Positions 18,060 through 26,990 of a stretch of DNA of 64,000 nt are shown here, piece by piece. The notes beneath the pieces were generated by a model that had not been told where the DNA came from, searched no databases, and worked only from the letters and a program-made list of their open reading frames with translations. Numbering within the stretch: the stretch's first letter is position 1; the number at the start of each line of letters is the position of its first letter. Location: NCBI RefSeq assembly GCF_002242805.1, contig NZ_MCGQ01000055.1:20051-84050 (forward strand). Direction: 5' to 3'. A program made the position numbers and the translations under genes. The DNA comes from Streptomyces diastatochromogenes (GTDB taxonomy: Bacteria; Actinomycetota; Actinomycetes; Streptomycetales; Streptomycetaceae).

Positions 18060-20469
18060 GGTCCCGCAGCCGTCGGCGCACCTCCTCGGCGCCCGGGGTG
18101 CCGCTCGCCTCGTAGATCTCGATCACCCGGGTCAGCCAGGTGCGCACGCTCTCCTGATGGCGGCCGGTCCGCTCGGCGATGTCGAGGAGCGCGAGCAGGG
18201 CCTCGGCTTCGTAGTGGGTCGCGTTCTGTTCCCGCAGGGTGCCTGCGGCGGTGCGCAGCGCGTCGACGGCTTCCTCGGTGTGGCCGAGGTGGTCCTGGGC
18301 GAGGCCGATGGCCAGGTGGACGCGGGCCGCCATGCGGTGGTCGGGTTCGGGGAGGCCCAGCAGGTCCAGCCGGGCCTCGGTGAGCGTGGCCAGGGCCGTC
18401 GCGTGGTCCCCGCGGGCGTCCAGCGCGCAGCCGAGGAAGAAGGCGGCCAGCGCTTCGCCACGCCGGTCCCCGGCACGCCGGTTGAGGTCGAGGGAGTAGC
18501 GGTACGTCTCCACCGCGCGGGGCGGGTCGAAGCGGTCCAGGTAGCGGCCGAGGAACTCCTGGACGGACGCGCGCAGCAGCAGGCGGTCGGTCGACTCGGC
18601 GAGCGCGACCGAGCGCTCCAGCTCGGTGCGGGCGCGGTCGTACTCGCCCAGGTCCGTCAACGGGCGGGAGAGCAGGCTGCGCAGGCGGGCCTCGCCCGCC
18701 ACGGCCTCGGCCGCGCGCTCGCCCGGGGTGTCCGGGGCCGCGGCGAGTGCGCCGGCGGCCTCGGCGCCCAGTTCCAGGGACTCCTTCCAGGCGCCCAGGT
18801 ACCGGTGGTGGAGGAACAGGGCCGTGAACGCCTCGGCCAACGGCCAGGCGACGGCGTGCAGACCGTGGCGTACGGCGGCCCGCAGGACGGCCAGGATCGC
18901 GGCGCACTCGGCGTCGAGCCAGGTCAGCGGGGCGGGGCCGGCGGCGGCGGAGAAGGGGTCGGAGGCGCCCGCCAGGCGCGCGGACAGGTCGGCGATCCGG
19001 AGCCGGTCCCTGCGCAGGGCGCGGTCGGCGAGTGCGACGAGGACGAGGTAGTGGGTGGCCACCCGTTCGACCAGCGCGGTCTCCTCGCTGGCCGACTCCT
19101 CCTCGACCGCACGCTCACGGGCGTACAGGCGGACGAGGTCGTGCATGCGGTAGCGGCCGTCGCGTTCGGTCTCCAGCAGGCTCGCGGCCGCGAGTTCGCG
19201 CAGCAGCCGCCTGGCCGTGCGGGTGTCGACGCCGGCCGCCGCGGCGGCGACCCCGGTGTCGAAGAGGCCGGCCGGTACCCAGCCTAGGAGGCGGAACATG
19301 CGGGCCGGGCCGGGCGGCAGCAGCCGGTAGGAGGGTCCGAGGACGGCGGACACCGAGTAGGTGCTGCCGGGCAGGGACATGCCGTCCAGCCGGTCGGCCT
19401 CGTCCGCCAGTTCGTCGGCGAGGTCGGCCGGGGTCAGGGAGTCGTCGGTGAGCAGCCGGGTGGCCACGATGCGCAGGGCGACGGGCAGGCCGCCGCAGAG
19501 GTCGACGAGGCGTCCGGCCGCCGCCGGGTCGGCCGCCACGGTCTCCCGTCCGCACTGGTCGGCCAGCAGGGTCAGGCCGCTCTCCTTGTCGAGGGGCTTC
19601 AGCGCGATGAGTTCGGCTCCGTCGACCGCCACCAGCTCGGTGAGCCTGCTGTGGCTGGTGACGACGACCGTGCTGCCGGGCCCGCTGGGGATCAGGGGCC
19701 GTACCTGGGCGGGCAGGGTGACGTTGTCGATGAGGACGAGGATGCGCCGGTCGCGCGAGTGGGAGACGTACTGCCGGGTCAGTTCGGCGAGTGTGGCCGG
19801 GACGTGCTCGTCGCTGCGCAGGAGCGCCTTGAGGATGGCGGCGAGGGCCTGGGAGACGTCGGCACCCATGGCGGCGCCGACGGCGGACTCGTCACGCAGG
19901 GCGGCGTAGTCGACGTAGAACAGGCCGTCCGGGAACCGGTCCCGCTCCTTGTCGGCCCAGCGGCAGGCGAAGGCGGTCTTGCCGACCCCGGGCAGCCCGG
20001 CCAGCACCGCGAGGCTGACCCGGCCCGGCTCGTCGCACAGGGCGTCCATCCGGTCGAGTTCGGCGACCCGGTTGCTGAACGTGCCGGTCAGGGCCGGGAT
20101 GTGGTCGGGAGGCGCGTCGCCGGCGGCCGGTCGCGCGTCGAAGGTGATGTCGTACGACGTTCCCGGCATGAGTTCGGACAGGAGGCGCCGCAGCTCCTCG
20201 GCCGCCTCGGGGTCGCTCCGCAGGATGTCGAGCAGGCGCCGTTCCCATGCGGCGGCGACCCGGTTCGCCGCCGGCTCCTCCTCGCCCCGCTCCCGGGCCG
20301 CGTCCAACTCCTCGCGGGAGGAGTCCAGTTCGTCGCCCGCACCGCGTCCCGGGCGCCGGCGGGTCACCCACCGGGCTAAGTCCTTCGTCTTCACCCAGGA
20401 GTCCGCGACCAGGAGCCCGATCAGAGCCGTGGCCCCCTGCGCGGCGAGCGTCCCCAACTCGGCGTCCAC
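18052..20469 (-). CDS. STAND NTPase (NB-ARC) with TPR repeats
   Basis: This ~805-aa protein has a complete STAND/NB-ARC module: Walker A GLPGVGKTAF, Walker B RILVLIDN, a TSHS sensor, GGLPVALRI (GLPL motif) and MHDLVRLYA (MHD motif). C-terminal TPR-like helices follow from about residue 540 (for example AVETYRYSLDLNRRAGDRRG). There is no N-terminal SARP DNA-binding domain, unlike AfsR. The first ~60 residues (LAAQGATALIGLLVADSWV...) match a short hydrophobic N-terminal region seen before Streptomyces STAND proteins, possibly an effector-linked segment. I chose GTG 20469 because the family-like sequence begins there. It diverges from the SIR2/GMC cassette across 201 nt. STAND proteins are common in phage-defence and cell-death systems. 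Confidence 0.86.
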   Translation of the reverse strand: MDAELGTLAAQGATALIGLLVADSWVKTKDLARWVTRRRPGRGAGDELDSSREELDAARERGEEEPAANRVAAAWERRLLDILRSDPEAAEELRRLLSELMPGTSYDITFDARPAAGDAPPDHIPALTGTFSNRVAELDRMDALCDEPGRVSLAVLAGLPGVGKTAFACRWADKERDRFPDGLFYVDYAALRDESAVGAAMGADVSQALAAILKALLRSDEHVPATLAELTRQYVSHSRDRRILVLIDNVTLPAQVRPLIPSGPGSTVVVTSHSRLTELVAVDGAELIALKPLDKESGLTLLADQCGRETVAADPAAAGRLVDLCGGLPVALRIVATRLLTDDSLTPADLADELADEADRLDGMSLPGSTYSVSAVLGPSYRLLPPGPARMFRLLGWVPAGLFDTGVAAAAAGVDTRTARRLLRELAAASLLETERDGRYRMHDLVRLYARERAVEEESASEETALVERVATHYLVLVALADRALRRDRLRIADLSARLAGASDPFSAAAGPAPLTWLDAECAAILAVLRAAVRHGLHAVAWPLAEAFTALFLHHRYLGAWKESLELGAEAAGALAAAPDTPGERAAEAVAGEARLRSLLSRPLTDLGEYDRARTELERSVALAESTDRLLLRASVQEFLGRYLDRFDPPRAVETYRYSLDLNRRAGDRRGEALAAFFLGCALDARGDHATALATLTEARLDLLGLPEPDHRMAARVHLAIGLAQDHLGHTEEAVDALRTAAGTLREQNATHYEAEALLALLDIAERTGRHQESVRTWLTRVIEIYEASGTPGAEEVRRRLRDLS

Positions 20470-20670
20470 CAAGCCCCCTTCACGTCGTCCACCAGCACCG
20501 GGACAGGCGCAGCCCACGGTAGAAGGATCTCCGCCGGATTCCCAGTCGGACCCGCCGTCAAGTCAGTTCCCGGGAGTTGACCATGACCCGGCTCAGGACG
20601 TCTGTCAGCGGTTACCCTGACCGTTCACAGCGGTGGAGGCCGTGACGGTCCGGGTACGGGGGAGGCAACA

Positions 20671-22038
20671 ATGGAGCCCGACGAACTCGCTCGGCGTGGA
20701 TACCTCGTGAGCCGGGGTGAGCGGATCCGCCGGCACTTACGGATGTATCTGCAACGCGCTGTCGTCGGCGCCATCAGCGGCGTGGCGGTCCTGGCGGGCT
20801 TTCTCTCGGCAGCTCAGGTGACATGGCCGCTCTACGTCTATCTGTTGCTCACCCTCGGCGCCATCGGCCTCTGCCTGCCGGGCCTGGCCCTCCTCGAACC
20901 CGGGCGGCGCCACGTGCTCGTGGGACGTGTGCTGCGTCGCCGTCGCAGGTCTGCCGCCAGGCCCCCTGCGTTACCACCGCTGCCCCCGGTACCGACGGTC
21001 GAACCGGCCCCGATCGCCCCGGTGATGGCCACCGCCTGTGATGACCCCGTGTACTTGTCGGGACTGCGGTCCCTGCTTCCCCCCAACCAGCCGCTGATCG
21101 TCGTACCGAGCGGTCTCTCGGACGTCAGCCGCCCGGAGGAACTGCTGTGGCCGTTGTTCGAACACCGGCTGAACCGCTCCCACCTGCGAGTCGACGTACG
21201 CGACTTCGGGATACCACTCTCCCCCTACGTGGTGGAGCGGGAGTTGTCGGGTGGCAACGGCAGCGCCCAACGGCTCCTTCCCGTGCGGGATCTCACCTTC
21301 ACCACCGGGCTCGCCACGGCGCTGGTGGCCGGCACCGACCAGCCGGTCCCGCAACTCACGCCCGAGCACTGTGTCGATCCCGTCCAGATCGCTCGGCACG
21401 ACGTGGTGATCGTCGGGGGGCCGGACACGAATTTCTGGCACGCCGTGCTCTTCGAACCCCTCCACAGGGAATTCGCGTTCCCGGCGTCCTCGGTGCCCCT
21501 GGCCTTCGGTATGCGGCGCGAGCGCGACGGGGGCGTCCCGGTGTACGGGAACGCGATCGCCTCCGTGGTGTCGGTCGACGCGGGGAGCGATCCGCGACAC
21601 GCCCCAGGGGCGGTGTTCGGCCACGTCTTGCAGCCGACATACGGAATGATTCTGGCATGCCGCAATCCGCTCGCCGCAGCCCTGGGGATCTCCCGGTGGT
21701 GCGTGTTCGTCGCCGGGACGACCTCCTTGGGAACAGCCGGGGCAGTGCTCGCGCTGAGCCGCATCCTGGGGCGCCTGTCCGGTGATCCCGATGCCAATGT
21801 CTCGACCGTGGTCCCCACCGTGCACCCGCAGGTGAGAGCCCAGGTGTCGGCGGTGCTGTGCCGGGTCACGGAAGTGGAGCAGTCTTATGTGCGCAGCAAC
21901 GGCCGGGTGATACCGCGTCAGAGGCGGCCGCTTCCCGGTGAAGGGCCGGTGCCGGCCGAGTTCGACGACTTCTGGCTGCCGACCCGATGCGAGGTCCTCG
22001 ACTGCTCGGACCTGCAGCCCCGGTGGAGCCCAGTGTGA
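20671..22038 (+). CDS. Two-TM membrane protein with an unnamed C-terminal domain shared with the SIR2 protein
   Basis: This 455-aa protein begins with a basic cytosolic segment, then two predicted membrane helices (about 30-50 and 53-76), an Arg-rich stretch (87-95) and a Pro-rich linker (98-118). The soluble part follows. Around residues 244-365 it carries VVIVGGPDTNFWHAVLFEPL, then YGMILACRNP (324-333) and FVAGTTSLGTAGAVLALSRI. The same order of motifs occurs in the C-terminal half of the SIR2 protein at 23730-25190. I cannot name this domain. ATG 20671 has a GGGGGAGG upstream. As first gene of the cassette it may be a membrane-linked effector or sensor; that is inference. Confidence 0.72.
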   Translation: MEPDELARRGYLVSRGERIRRHLRMYLQRAVVGAISGVAVLAGFLSAAQVTWPLYVYLLLTLGAIGLCLPGLALLEPGRRHVLVGRVLRRRRRSAARPPALPPLPPVPTVEPAPIAPVMATACDDPVYLSGLRSLLPPNQPLIVVPSGLSDVSRPEELLWPLFEHRLNRSHLRVDVRDFGIPLSPYVVERELSGGNGSAQRLLPVRDLTFTTGLATALVAGTDQPVPQLTPEHCVDPVQIARHDVVIVGGPDTNFWHAVLFEPLHREFAFPASSVPLAFGMRRERDGGVPVYGNAIASVVSVDAGSDPRHAPGAVFGHVLQPTYGMILACRNPLAAALGISRWCVFVAGTTSLGTAGAVLALSRILGRLSGDPDANVSTVVPTVHPQVRAQVSAVLCRVTEVEQSYVRSNGRVIPRQRRPLPGEGPVPAEFDDFWLPTRCEVLDCSDLQPRWSPV

Positions 22039-22076
22039 AGCAGGTTCGACAACAGGAACACCAGGAGGAACGCACA

Positions 22077-22163
22077 ATGAACGGCACAGGGCCTCGGCCT
22101 GGGGGCTCCGTTCCGGTACGTGAGGCTGTCCTTGGCTGCCGGGTGGGCGGAGCCGATGACTGA
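22077..22163 (+). CDS. Small 28-codon ORF overlapping the GMC oxidoreductase start
   Basis: An ATG at 22077 has an excellent AGGAGG eight nt upstream and opens a 28-codon frame that ends with the TGA at 22161-22163, eight nt into the GMC gene (start 22156). The predicted peptide is Gly/Val/Arg-rich with one Cys and ends GGADD. The GMC start itself has only GGCGGAG upstream, so this ORF may work by translational coupling; a functional peptide is also possible. I recognise no family. Confidence 0.45.
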   Translation: MNGTGPRPGGSVPVREAVLGCRVGGADD

Positions 22164-23679
22164 ACCTGTTCCGGTCGGCCCGAACAGTGGGCTCCCGGAG
22201 CGTTGCCGTATCGCCGTGGTGGGCTCCGGCCTCGCCGGTCTGAGTCTGGCGCGCGAGCTCGCGGACCTCGGGGCGGACGGGGTGGTCGTGCTGGAGGCAG
22301 GTCCCGACCGGGGCCACGCGCACAAGGAACGGCTGACGCGGGACGAGTCACTGCGTCTGTGGCATACCGAGGATCCGGACTTCCACCGCAACTGGTCCAG
22401 CGAGCGGCCACCGCATTACGTGCACAGTTCCGGACTGCGCAGGCGGCTGGGGGGTCGCTCCCTGTACTGGCACGGCGTCTGCCTTCCCATCGAGGAGCAT
22501 GTGCTGCGTTCCGGAGTCTGGCCGCAGGAACTGGCCGCGGAGCTGCTCGGCGAGCGGTTGGCGGGTGGATCCTTGTACACCGAGGTCGCCGCGCAGCTGG
22601 CCGGCTGGGCGGAGGCTCCGATGGGGCACTGCCGGAGCGCGCGGGAGCGCTGGCTTCTGGCGCGTCTGCGCGAGCTGGGTTACCCGGTGGAACCGACCCC
22701 GCAGGCGGCCCGCTCCGAGCGGGTGCCGGGAAGAGAGATCCGGCAGGTCCCGTTCACCCCTCTCACGCACTGGCGCGGGCCGATGCCGCAGCCTTTGCGC
22801 TACCCGGTGCTGTCCGACTGCCCGGTCACCCATCTGCGGACCGGTTCCGGGGGGCTTGTCGAGGTGACGATCGAGCGTGCCGACTGGTCGTCCGAGGTGC
22901 TGCTGGCCGAACACGTCGTGCTGGCGGCAGGGACCTTCGAGAACACGCGCTTGGTCGGCCGCGCCTTGGCCGAGACGCACGGTCAGAACTTCTGGGAGTT
23001 CGACAATCTGACGGATCATGTGAATCAGGGCTTCCTGGCCGCTGTGCCGCGCAGTGCGATGCCTCTGCCCACGGAACCGGGCAGGGCGTTCTGCTTCACA
23101 CCCGTGCACGACACCTGTCGTTCGTACCTGTTCTTCGACGTACTGGAGTCCCCGCGTCCGGACACGGTGCTGATGTGTGTGTGGACCATGGGCGAACAGG
23201 CCTCGACGGAGAGTCGGGTCCGCGTCGAACGGGTATCTCCTGGAGGACAGTGGGAGCTGAGGGTGCAGCCGACGATCTCGCCGGCCGACGACAGGGTCGT
23301 GGAGCGGCAGGCGGGCCAGCTGGCCGAGGTCGCCGAGCGGGTGTTCGGGGTCGCGCGCTCGGCCTACTCCCTTCGCAAGGAGGACTTCCGGGAGGGCAGT
23401 CCGTTGTTCCTGCCGCAACTGGAGGCGGCTCTTGAGCACGATCCGGCGGTGTCAGGCGGCGCGGTCTTTCCTTATGTCTATCCGCTGGGCAGTGTGGACC
23501 ACGAAGCGGGAACGCTCGCACTGGGAGGGGACGCGGTCGCAGAGGACGGCACCGTGCGGGTCATGCCCCGGGTCTCGGTCCTGGGCCCGGCCGTGTTTCC
23601 GCGCCAGGGTGCGGCCAATCCTTCCCTGACCACGCTGGCACTCGCGAAGTGGTACGCCCGCAGGCTGGGGAATCGCTGA
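22156..23679 (+). CDS. GMC-family flavin oxidoreductase
   Basis: This 507-aa protein has an N-terminal FAD-binding Rossmann motif, VVGSGLAGLSLARELADLG (GxGxxG about 23-28), and the C-terminal GMC signature with VDHEAG, VLGPAVFPRQGAANPSLTT and LALAKWYARRL. GMC enzymes oxidise alcohols or related substrates using FAD; the substrate here is unknown. No signal peptide is seen, so it is probably cytosolic. The chosen ATG at 22156 overlaps the small upstream ORF, which suggests coupled translation. It sits between two genes whose products share an unusual domain and is 50 nt from the SIR2 gene, so it is probably co-transcribed with them. Confidence 0.85.
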   Translation: MTEPVPVGPNSGLPERCRIAVVGSGLAGLSLARELADLGADGVVVLEAGPDRGHAHKERLTRDESLRLWHTEDPDFHRNWSSERPPHYVHSSGLRRRLGGRSLYWHGVCLPIEEHVLRSGVWPQELAAELLGERLAGGSLYTEVAAQLAGWAEAPMGHCRSARERWLLARLRELGYPVEPTPQAARSERVPGREIRQVPFTPLTHWRGPMPQPLRYPVLSDCPVTHLRTGSGGLVEVTIERADWSSEVLLAEHVVLAAGTFENTRLVGRALAETHGQNFWEFDNLTDHVNQGFLAAVPRSAMPLPTEPGRAFCFTPVHDTCRSYLFFDVLESPRPDTVLMCVWTMGEQASTESRVRVERVSPGGQWELRVQPTISPADDRVVERQAGQLAEVAERVFGVARSAYSLRKEDFREGSPLFLPQLEAALEHDPAVSGGAVFPYVYPLGSVDHEAGTLALGGDAVAEDGTVRVMPRVSVLGPAVFPRQGAANPSLTTLALAKWYARRLGNR

Positions 23680-23729
23680 TCACAGCCCGGGCAGCCGGCC
23701 GGGGCACGAGTTTCGAGGGGGCGGGGGAC

Positions 23730-25190
23730 ATGGAGTTACCCACGGATCTGGTCAGCGCGTTCAAGCGGGGGCTGGGCGCCGTGTTTCTCGGGGCCGGAGC
23801 CTCCGCTTCGGCCGGCCTGCCTGACCGTCAGCAGGTCGCCACGGCGCTGGCACGTGATCTGCGGCTTCCCAGACCCGACAACGGAAGGGGCTTCCCGGCG
23901 AGCGAGCTGATAAAGATCCCCCAGTACTACGAGAACCGATACAACCGGCGCCGGCTGGTCAATCGCCTCCAGGAACTGATGGAGGTGAAGCGCTTCGCGG
24001 ATTCCGAGGTGCACAACCTCATCACTCAGTTGCCCTGCGACACGTACTACACGACGAACCACGACGAACTCCTCGAGGAGACGCTGCGCCAGCAGCACCA
24101 GGGCTTCGCAGCCGTGGTGTCCGAGGAGGCGGCCCGCACCTTCGCCGAGCGGCGGGGCAAAGTGGTACGCAAGATCCACGGCACCATCTCGCAGCCCGAC
24201 ACGCTCATCGTGACCCGCAGTGACTACGCGGACTTCGCGAGCGAGAGCCGGTTCTCCATCGACGCCCTGCGCAACGACCTCACACAGCGCGTCTTCCTGT
24301 TCGTCGGCTACAGCCTCACCGATCCCGACTTCAACAGCATCTACGACCATGTCCTCTACGGCATGGGGCGCATGCGCCAGACCCACTTCATCTGCATCAA
24401 CGGCCCCACGGACCTGGAGGTCCAGGATCTGCGCCAGTGCGGTATCGAAGTGATCGACCTCGCGCTGTGGCCAGGCCGCACGGAGGCGCAGCGGCTGATC
24501 TCCTTCCTCCAGGCACTGGCCGAGGCCACCAGCGCGATGGTGCACGTGGAGCGGTTCTTCTGCGGAGTCCGGCAGGGCGAGCGGGTGCCCATGATCGTAC
24601 GGTCCGTGCTGAACGAGGAGGAGACCTCCGTCTACTACCCCGACTGCGACATCCGCGTGGCCCAGGAAGTCGAGAAGGCACTGCAGGCGATGGGCTGCGA
24701 GCCCGAACTCGTCCCCTCTGTGCTGGCCGAGGCCCGATTCGACGAATATCTCCAGCAAAATCTGGTCCTCATCTGCTCACCGCTCGGCAATTCCTTCACC
24801 GCCCGGGTCTTCGACCGCCTGGAGGAGCGGACCACCAACATCTGCATACGCTTTCGCATGGACGACGACCGCGGCTACCTGGAGGACATCAAGACCGGCA
24901 CGCGCTACGTCCCCGACCGCCCGGCCGACGCCGACCCGCAGCGCATCCAGTACGACTACAGCGTCATCGCCCGCTACCGCAATCCGTGGGCCGACGACAA
25001 GTACCTGTTCATCATGGCCGGGCTCAACGCCATCGGAACGCACGCGGTCTCCCGGTTTCTGTCGAACCTCATGAACTACCGGAAACTTCCCCGCAGTCAG
25101 GACGACTCCGTCCTTCTCCTGCGCGTCAGCTACCGGGCCTACGACCCCTACCGGTTCATTTCGGAGGAGGAGCCCTTCGCGGAGCTGTGA
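23730..25190 (+). CDS. SIR2-domain protein with unnamed C-terminal domain (possible NADase effector)
   Basis: This 486-aa protein begins with a SIR2-like NAD-binding fold: FLGAGASASAGLP (19-31), TTNHDELLEE (108-117), KIHGTI (148-153) and FVGYSLTDPDF (191-201). The Asn (N110) and His (H150) expected for NAD cleavage are present. In bacterial defence, SIR2 proteins of this class usually deplete NAD rather than deacetylate proteins. The C-terminal part (about 300-450) carries NLVLICSPLGNSFTARVFDR, YSVIARYRNPW and FIMAGLNAIGTHAVSRFLSN, which parallels the domain in the two-TM protein at 20671. ATG 23730 follows GAGGGGGCGGGGGAC. This could be an abortive-infection protein whose second domain senses a ligand; that is inference. 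Confidence 0.84.
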   Translation: MELPTDLVSAFKRGLGAVFLGAGASASAGLPDRQQVATALARDLRLPRPDNGRGFPASELIKIPQYYENRYNRRRLVNRLQELMEVKRFADSEVHNLITQLPCDTYYTTNHDELLEETLRQQHQGFAAVVSEEAARTFAERRGKVVRKIHGTISQPDTLIVTRSDYADFASESRFSIDALRNDLTQRVFLFVGYSLTDPDFNSIYDHVLYGMGRMRQTHFICINGPTDLEVQDLRQCGIEVIDLALWPGRTEAQRLISFLQALAEATSAMVHVERFFCGVRQGERVPMIVRSVLNEEETSVYYPDCDIRVAQEVEKALQAMGCEPELVPSVLAEARFDEYLQQNLVLICSPLGNSFTARVFDRLEERTTNICIRFRMDDDRGYLEDIKTGTRYVPDRPADADPQRIQYDYSVIARYRNPWADDKYLFIMAGLNAIGTHAVSRFLSNLMNYRKLPRSQDDSVLLLRVSYRAYDPYRFISEEEPFAEL

Positions 25191-25329
25191 CCCCAGGGCA
25201 GTCAGCCCAGGAAGCGCGGCCGCACCTACGGTCTGGGGCCGGCTCAACGCACCGCCGGAGACACATAGGCTCTGCGTGGGCTCCGGGACGGAGGCCGGAA
25301 TTCCAGGAACAGGAACAAGGGCAGCTTCT

Positions 25330-26517
25330 ATGGTGACAGCGCGCCGGTTTCCGATCGGCTCCGCGACCACGCTCGCGGAGCTGGAGGACGACCCCCACCC
25401 CCGGCTGGCCCTGCTGCGCGCCCGCGAACCGGTCTCGTGGCTCCCCGTGCTGGGCGGCTGGCTGGTGACCCGGCGTGATCTCGCCCTGCGCGTCATGCGC
25501 GACGCGGCGACCTTCACTGTGGACGACCCCCGCTTCTCGACCGCCCAGGTGGTGGGTCCGAGCATGCTCTCCCTGGAGGGCGCCGAGCACAAGCGGCACC
25601 GCGCCCCCTTCACCGACCCGTTCCGCACGCAGGATGTGCACGACCGGTTCACCGGGTTCGTGGAACAGGAAGCCGCCCGGCTCGTGGACGGCATCCGGCC
25701 GCGTGGCAGCGCCGAACTGCGCCGGGAGGTGGCCGGGCCGCTGGCCGTCGCCGTCGTCGCCGAGTCGCTGGGCCTGGTCGACGCGGACACCGAGGCGGTG
25801 CTCTCCTGGTACGACGCCATCGTGAGCGCGGTCTCGGACATCACCGCCGGGCGGTCGGCGAACCCTGCCGGGGCGGCGGCGTTCGACCAGCTGCGCGGAA
25901 GCGTCGAGGCGACGGTCGCGGCAGGAAGCCATGCTTCGCTGCTGGTCGCGGCGGCCGAGAGCGGGCGCCTGAAGCTGCCGGAGGTGGTCGCCAACGCCGC
26001 CGTGCTGATGTTCGGCGGTATCGAGACCACCGAGGGCATGATCGCCAACGCCGTACTGCACCTGCTGGCACACCCTGGTCAACTCGCCCTCGTACGTGCC
26101 GATCCGGACCTGGTCGACGCGACGATCGAGGAATCGCTCCGCCTGGAACCCGCCGCGGCGGTCGTGGACCGCTACGCCACCGCCGACGTGACGATCGGCG
26201 GGGCCGACGTGCGGCGCGGAGATCTGGTGGTCGTCTCGCTCGCCGGCGCGAACCGCGACCCCGAGATCTTCCAGGACCCCGACAGTTTCGATCTGCGACG
26301 GGACAACTCCCGCCTCCAGCTGGCCTTCGCGCACGGCCCGCACTTCTGTCTGGGCGCCCACCTCGCCCGCCTGGAAACCCGCGCCTGCCTCCTCGCACTC
26401 CTCGACCGCCTGCCCGGCCTGCGGCTCGACCCCGCCTCGTCCACCGCGCCCAAGGGCCTGGTCTTCCGCAAGCCCCCGGCTCTGCGCGTCCGCTGGGACG
26501 TGCCGACGCGGCGCTGA
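25330..26517 (+). CDS. Cytochrome P450
   Basis: This 395-aa protein has all P450 landmarks: I-helix FGGIETTEG, K-helix EESLR, and the heme-Cys loop FAHGPHFCLGAHLARLE. Class I bacterial P450s need ferredoxin and reductase partners, and none is encoded nearby. The substrate is unknown. ATG 25330 is followed by a second in-frame GTG; an AAGG lies upstream. It starts 139 nt after the SIR2 gene in the same direction and might be an outlying member of that cassette, but a separate gene is more likely. Confidence 0.93.
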   Translation: MVTARRFPIGSATTLAELEDDPHPRLALLRAREPVSWLPVLGGWLVTRRDLALRVMRDAATFTVDDPRFSTAQVVGPSMLSLEGAEHKRHRAPFTDPFRTQDVHDRFTGFVEQEAARLVDGIRPRGSAELRREVAGPLAVAVVAESLGLVDADTEAVLSWYDAIVSAVSDITAGRSANPAGAAAFDQLRGSVEATVAAGSHASLLVAAAESGRLKLPEVVANAAVLMFGGIETTEGMIANAVLHLLAHPGQLALVRADPDLVDATIEESLRLEPAAAVVDRYATADVTIGGADVRRGDLVVVSLAGANRDPEIFQDPDSFDLRRDNSRLQLAFAHGPHFCLGAHLARLETRACLLALLDRLPGLRLDPASSTAPKGLVFRKPPALRVRWDVPTRR

Positions 26518-26638
26518 CGCGTGGACCTACCGGCCCTGGGCCGTACGCACCCGCCACCCCGCCGTGTACGGCGACGTCGAACGGTGATTGGCTGTCCCCC
26601 GTTCCGTCAGCCAGTCCATCCACGGGAAGGCCCCAGCC

Positions 26639-26854
26639 ATGAGCACCCCCTCCGCACTCGAGTACAAGGTCGTCACCTTCCGCGAGTCACTGATCGGAGA
26701 CGCACTGGACAGCGACAAGCTGGAGAAGGTGCTGAACAAGCACGCCGAGGACGGCTGGACCCTCAAGGCGATCACGTCCGCCGATGTCAAGGGCCGTATT
26801 GGACCCGGTGCGGTCGAGGGTCTGCTCCTCACTCTGGAGCGTCCGCGCCGCTGA
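26639..26854 (+). CDS. DUF4177 family small protein
   Basis: This 71-aa protein contains YKVVTFRESLIGDALDSDKL and HAEDGWTLKAI, matching DUF4177, a small cytosolic family of unknown function. The ATG at 26639 is preceded by GGAAGG with nine-nt spacing. It is probably monocistronic. Confidence 0.82.
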   Translation: MSTPSALEYKVVTFRESLIGDALDSDKLEKVLNKHAEDGWTLKAITSADVKGRIGPGAVEGLLLTLERPRR

Positions 26855-26990
26855 CGGCCACAGGTCCTGCACGGCAGGAGTCCCGGCGGATGCCTGCCTC
26901 GGCAAGCGCGTCGGAGGCTGGGCCATCGGCTTCGTGGTGACGGCCGCCGACGGTCAGGGCCCGCGGTTGCCCGAGGGCACCGTCGCCGAC

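Noticed and set aside
25330..26517. P450 as a fourth member of the SIR2 cassette
   Set aside because: The 139-nt gap and the lack of any redox partner make a separate gene more likely.
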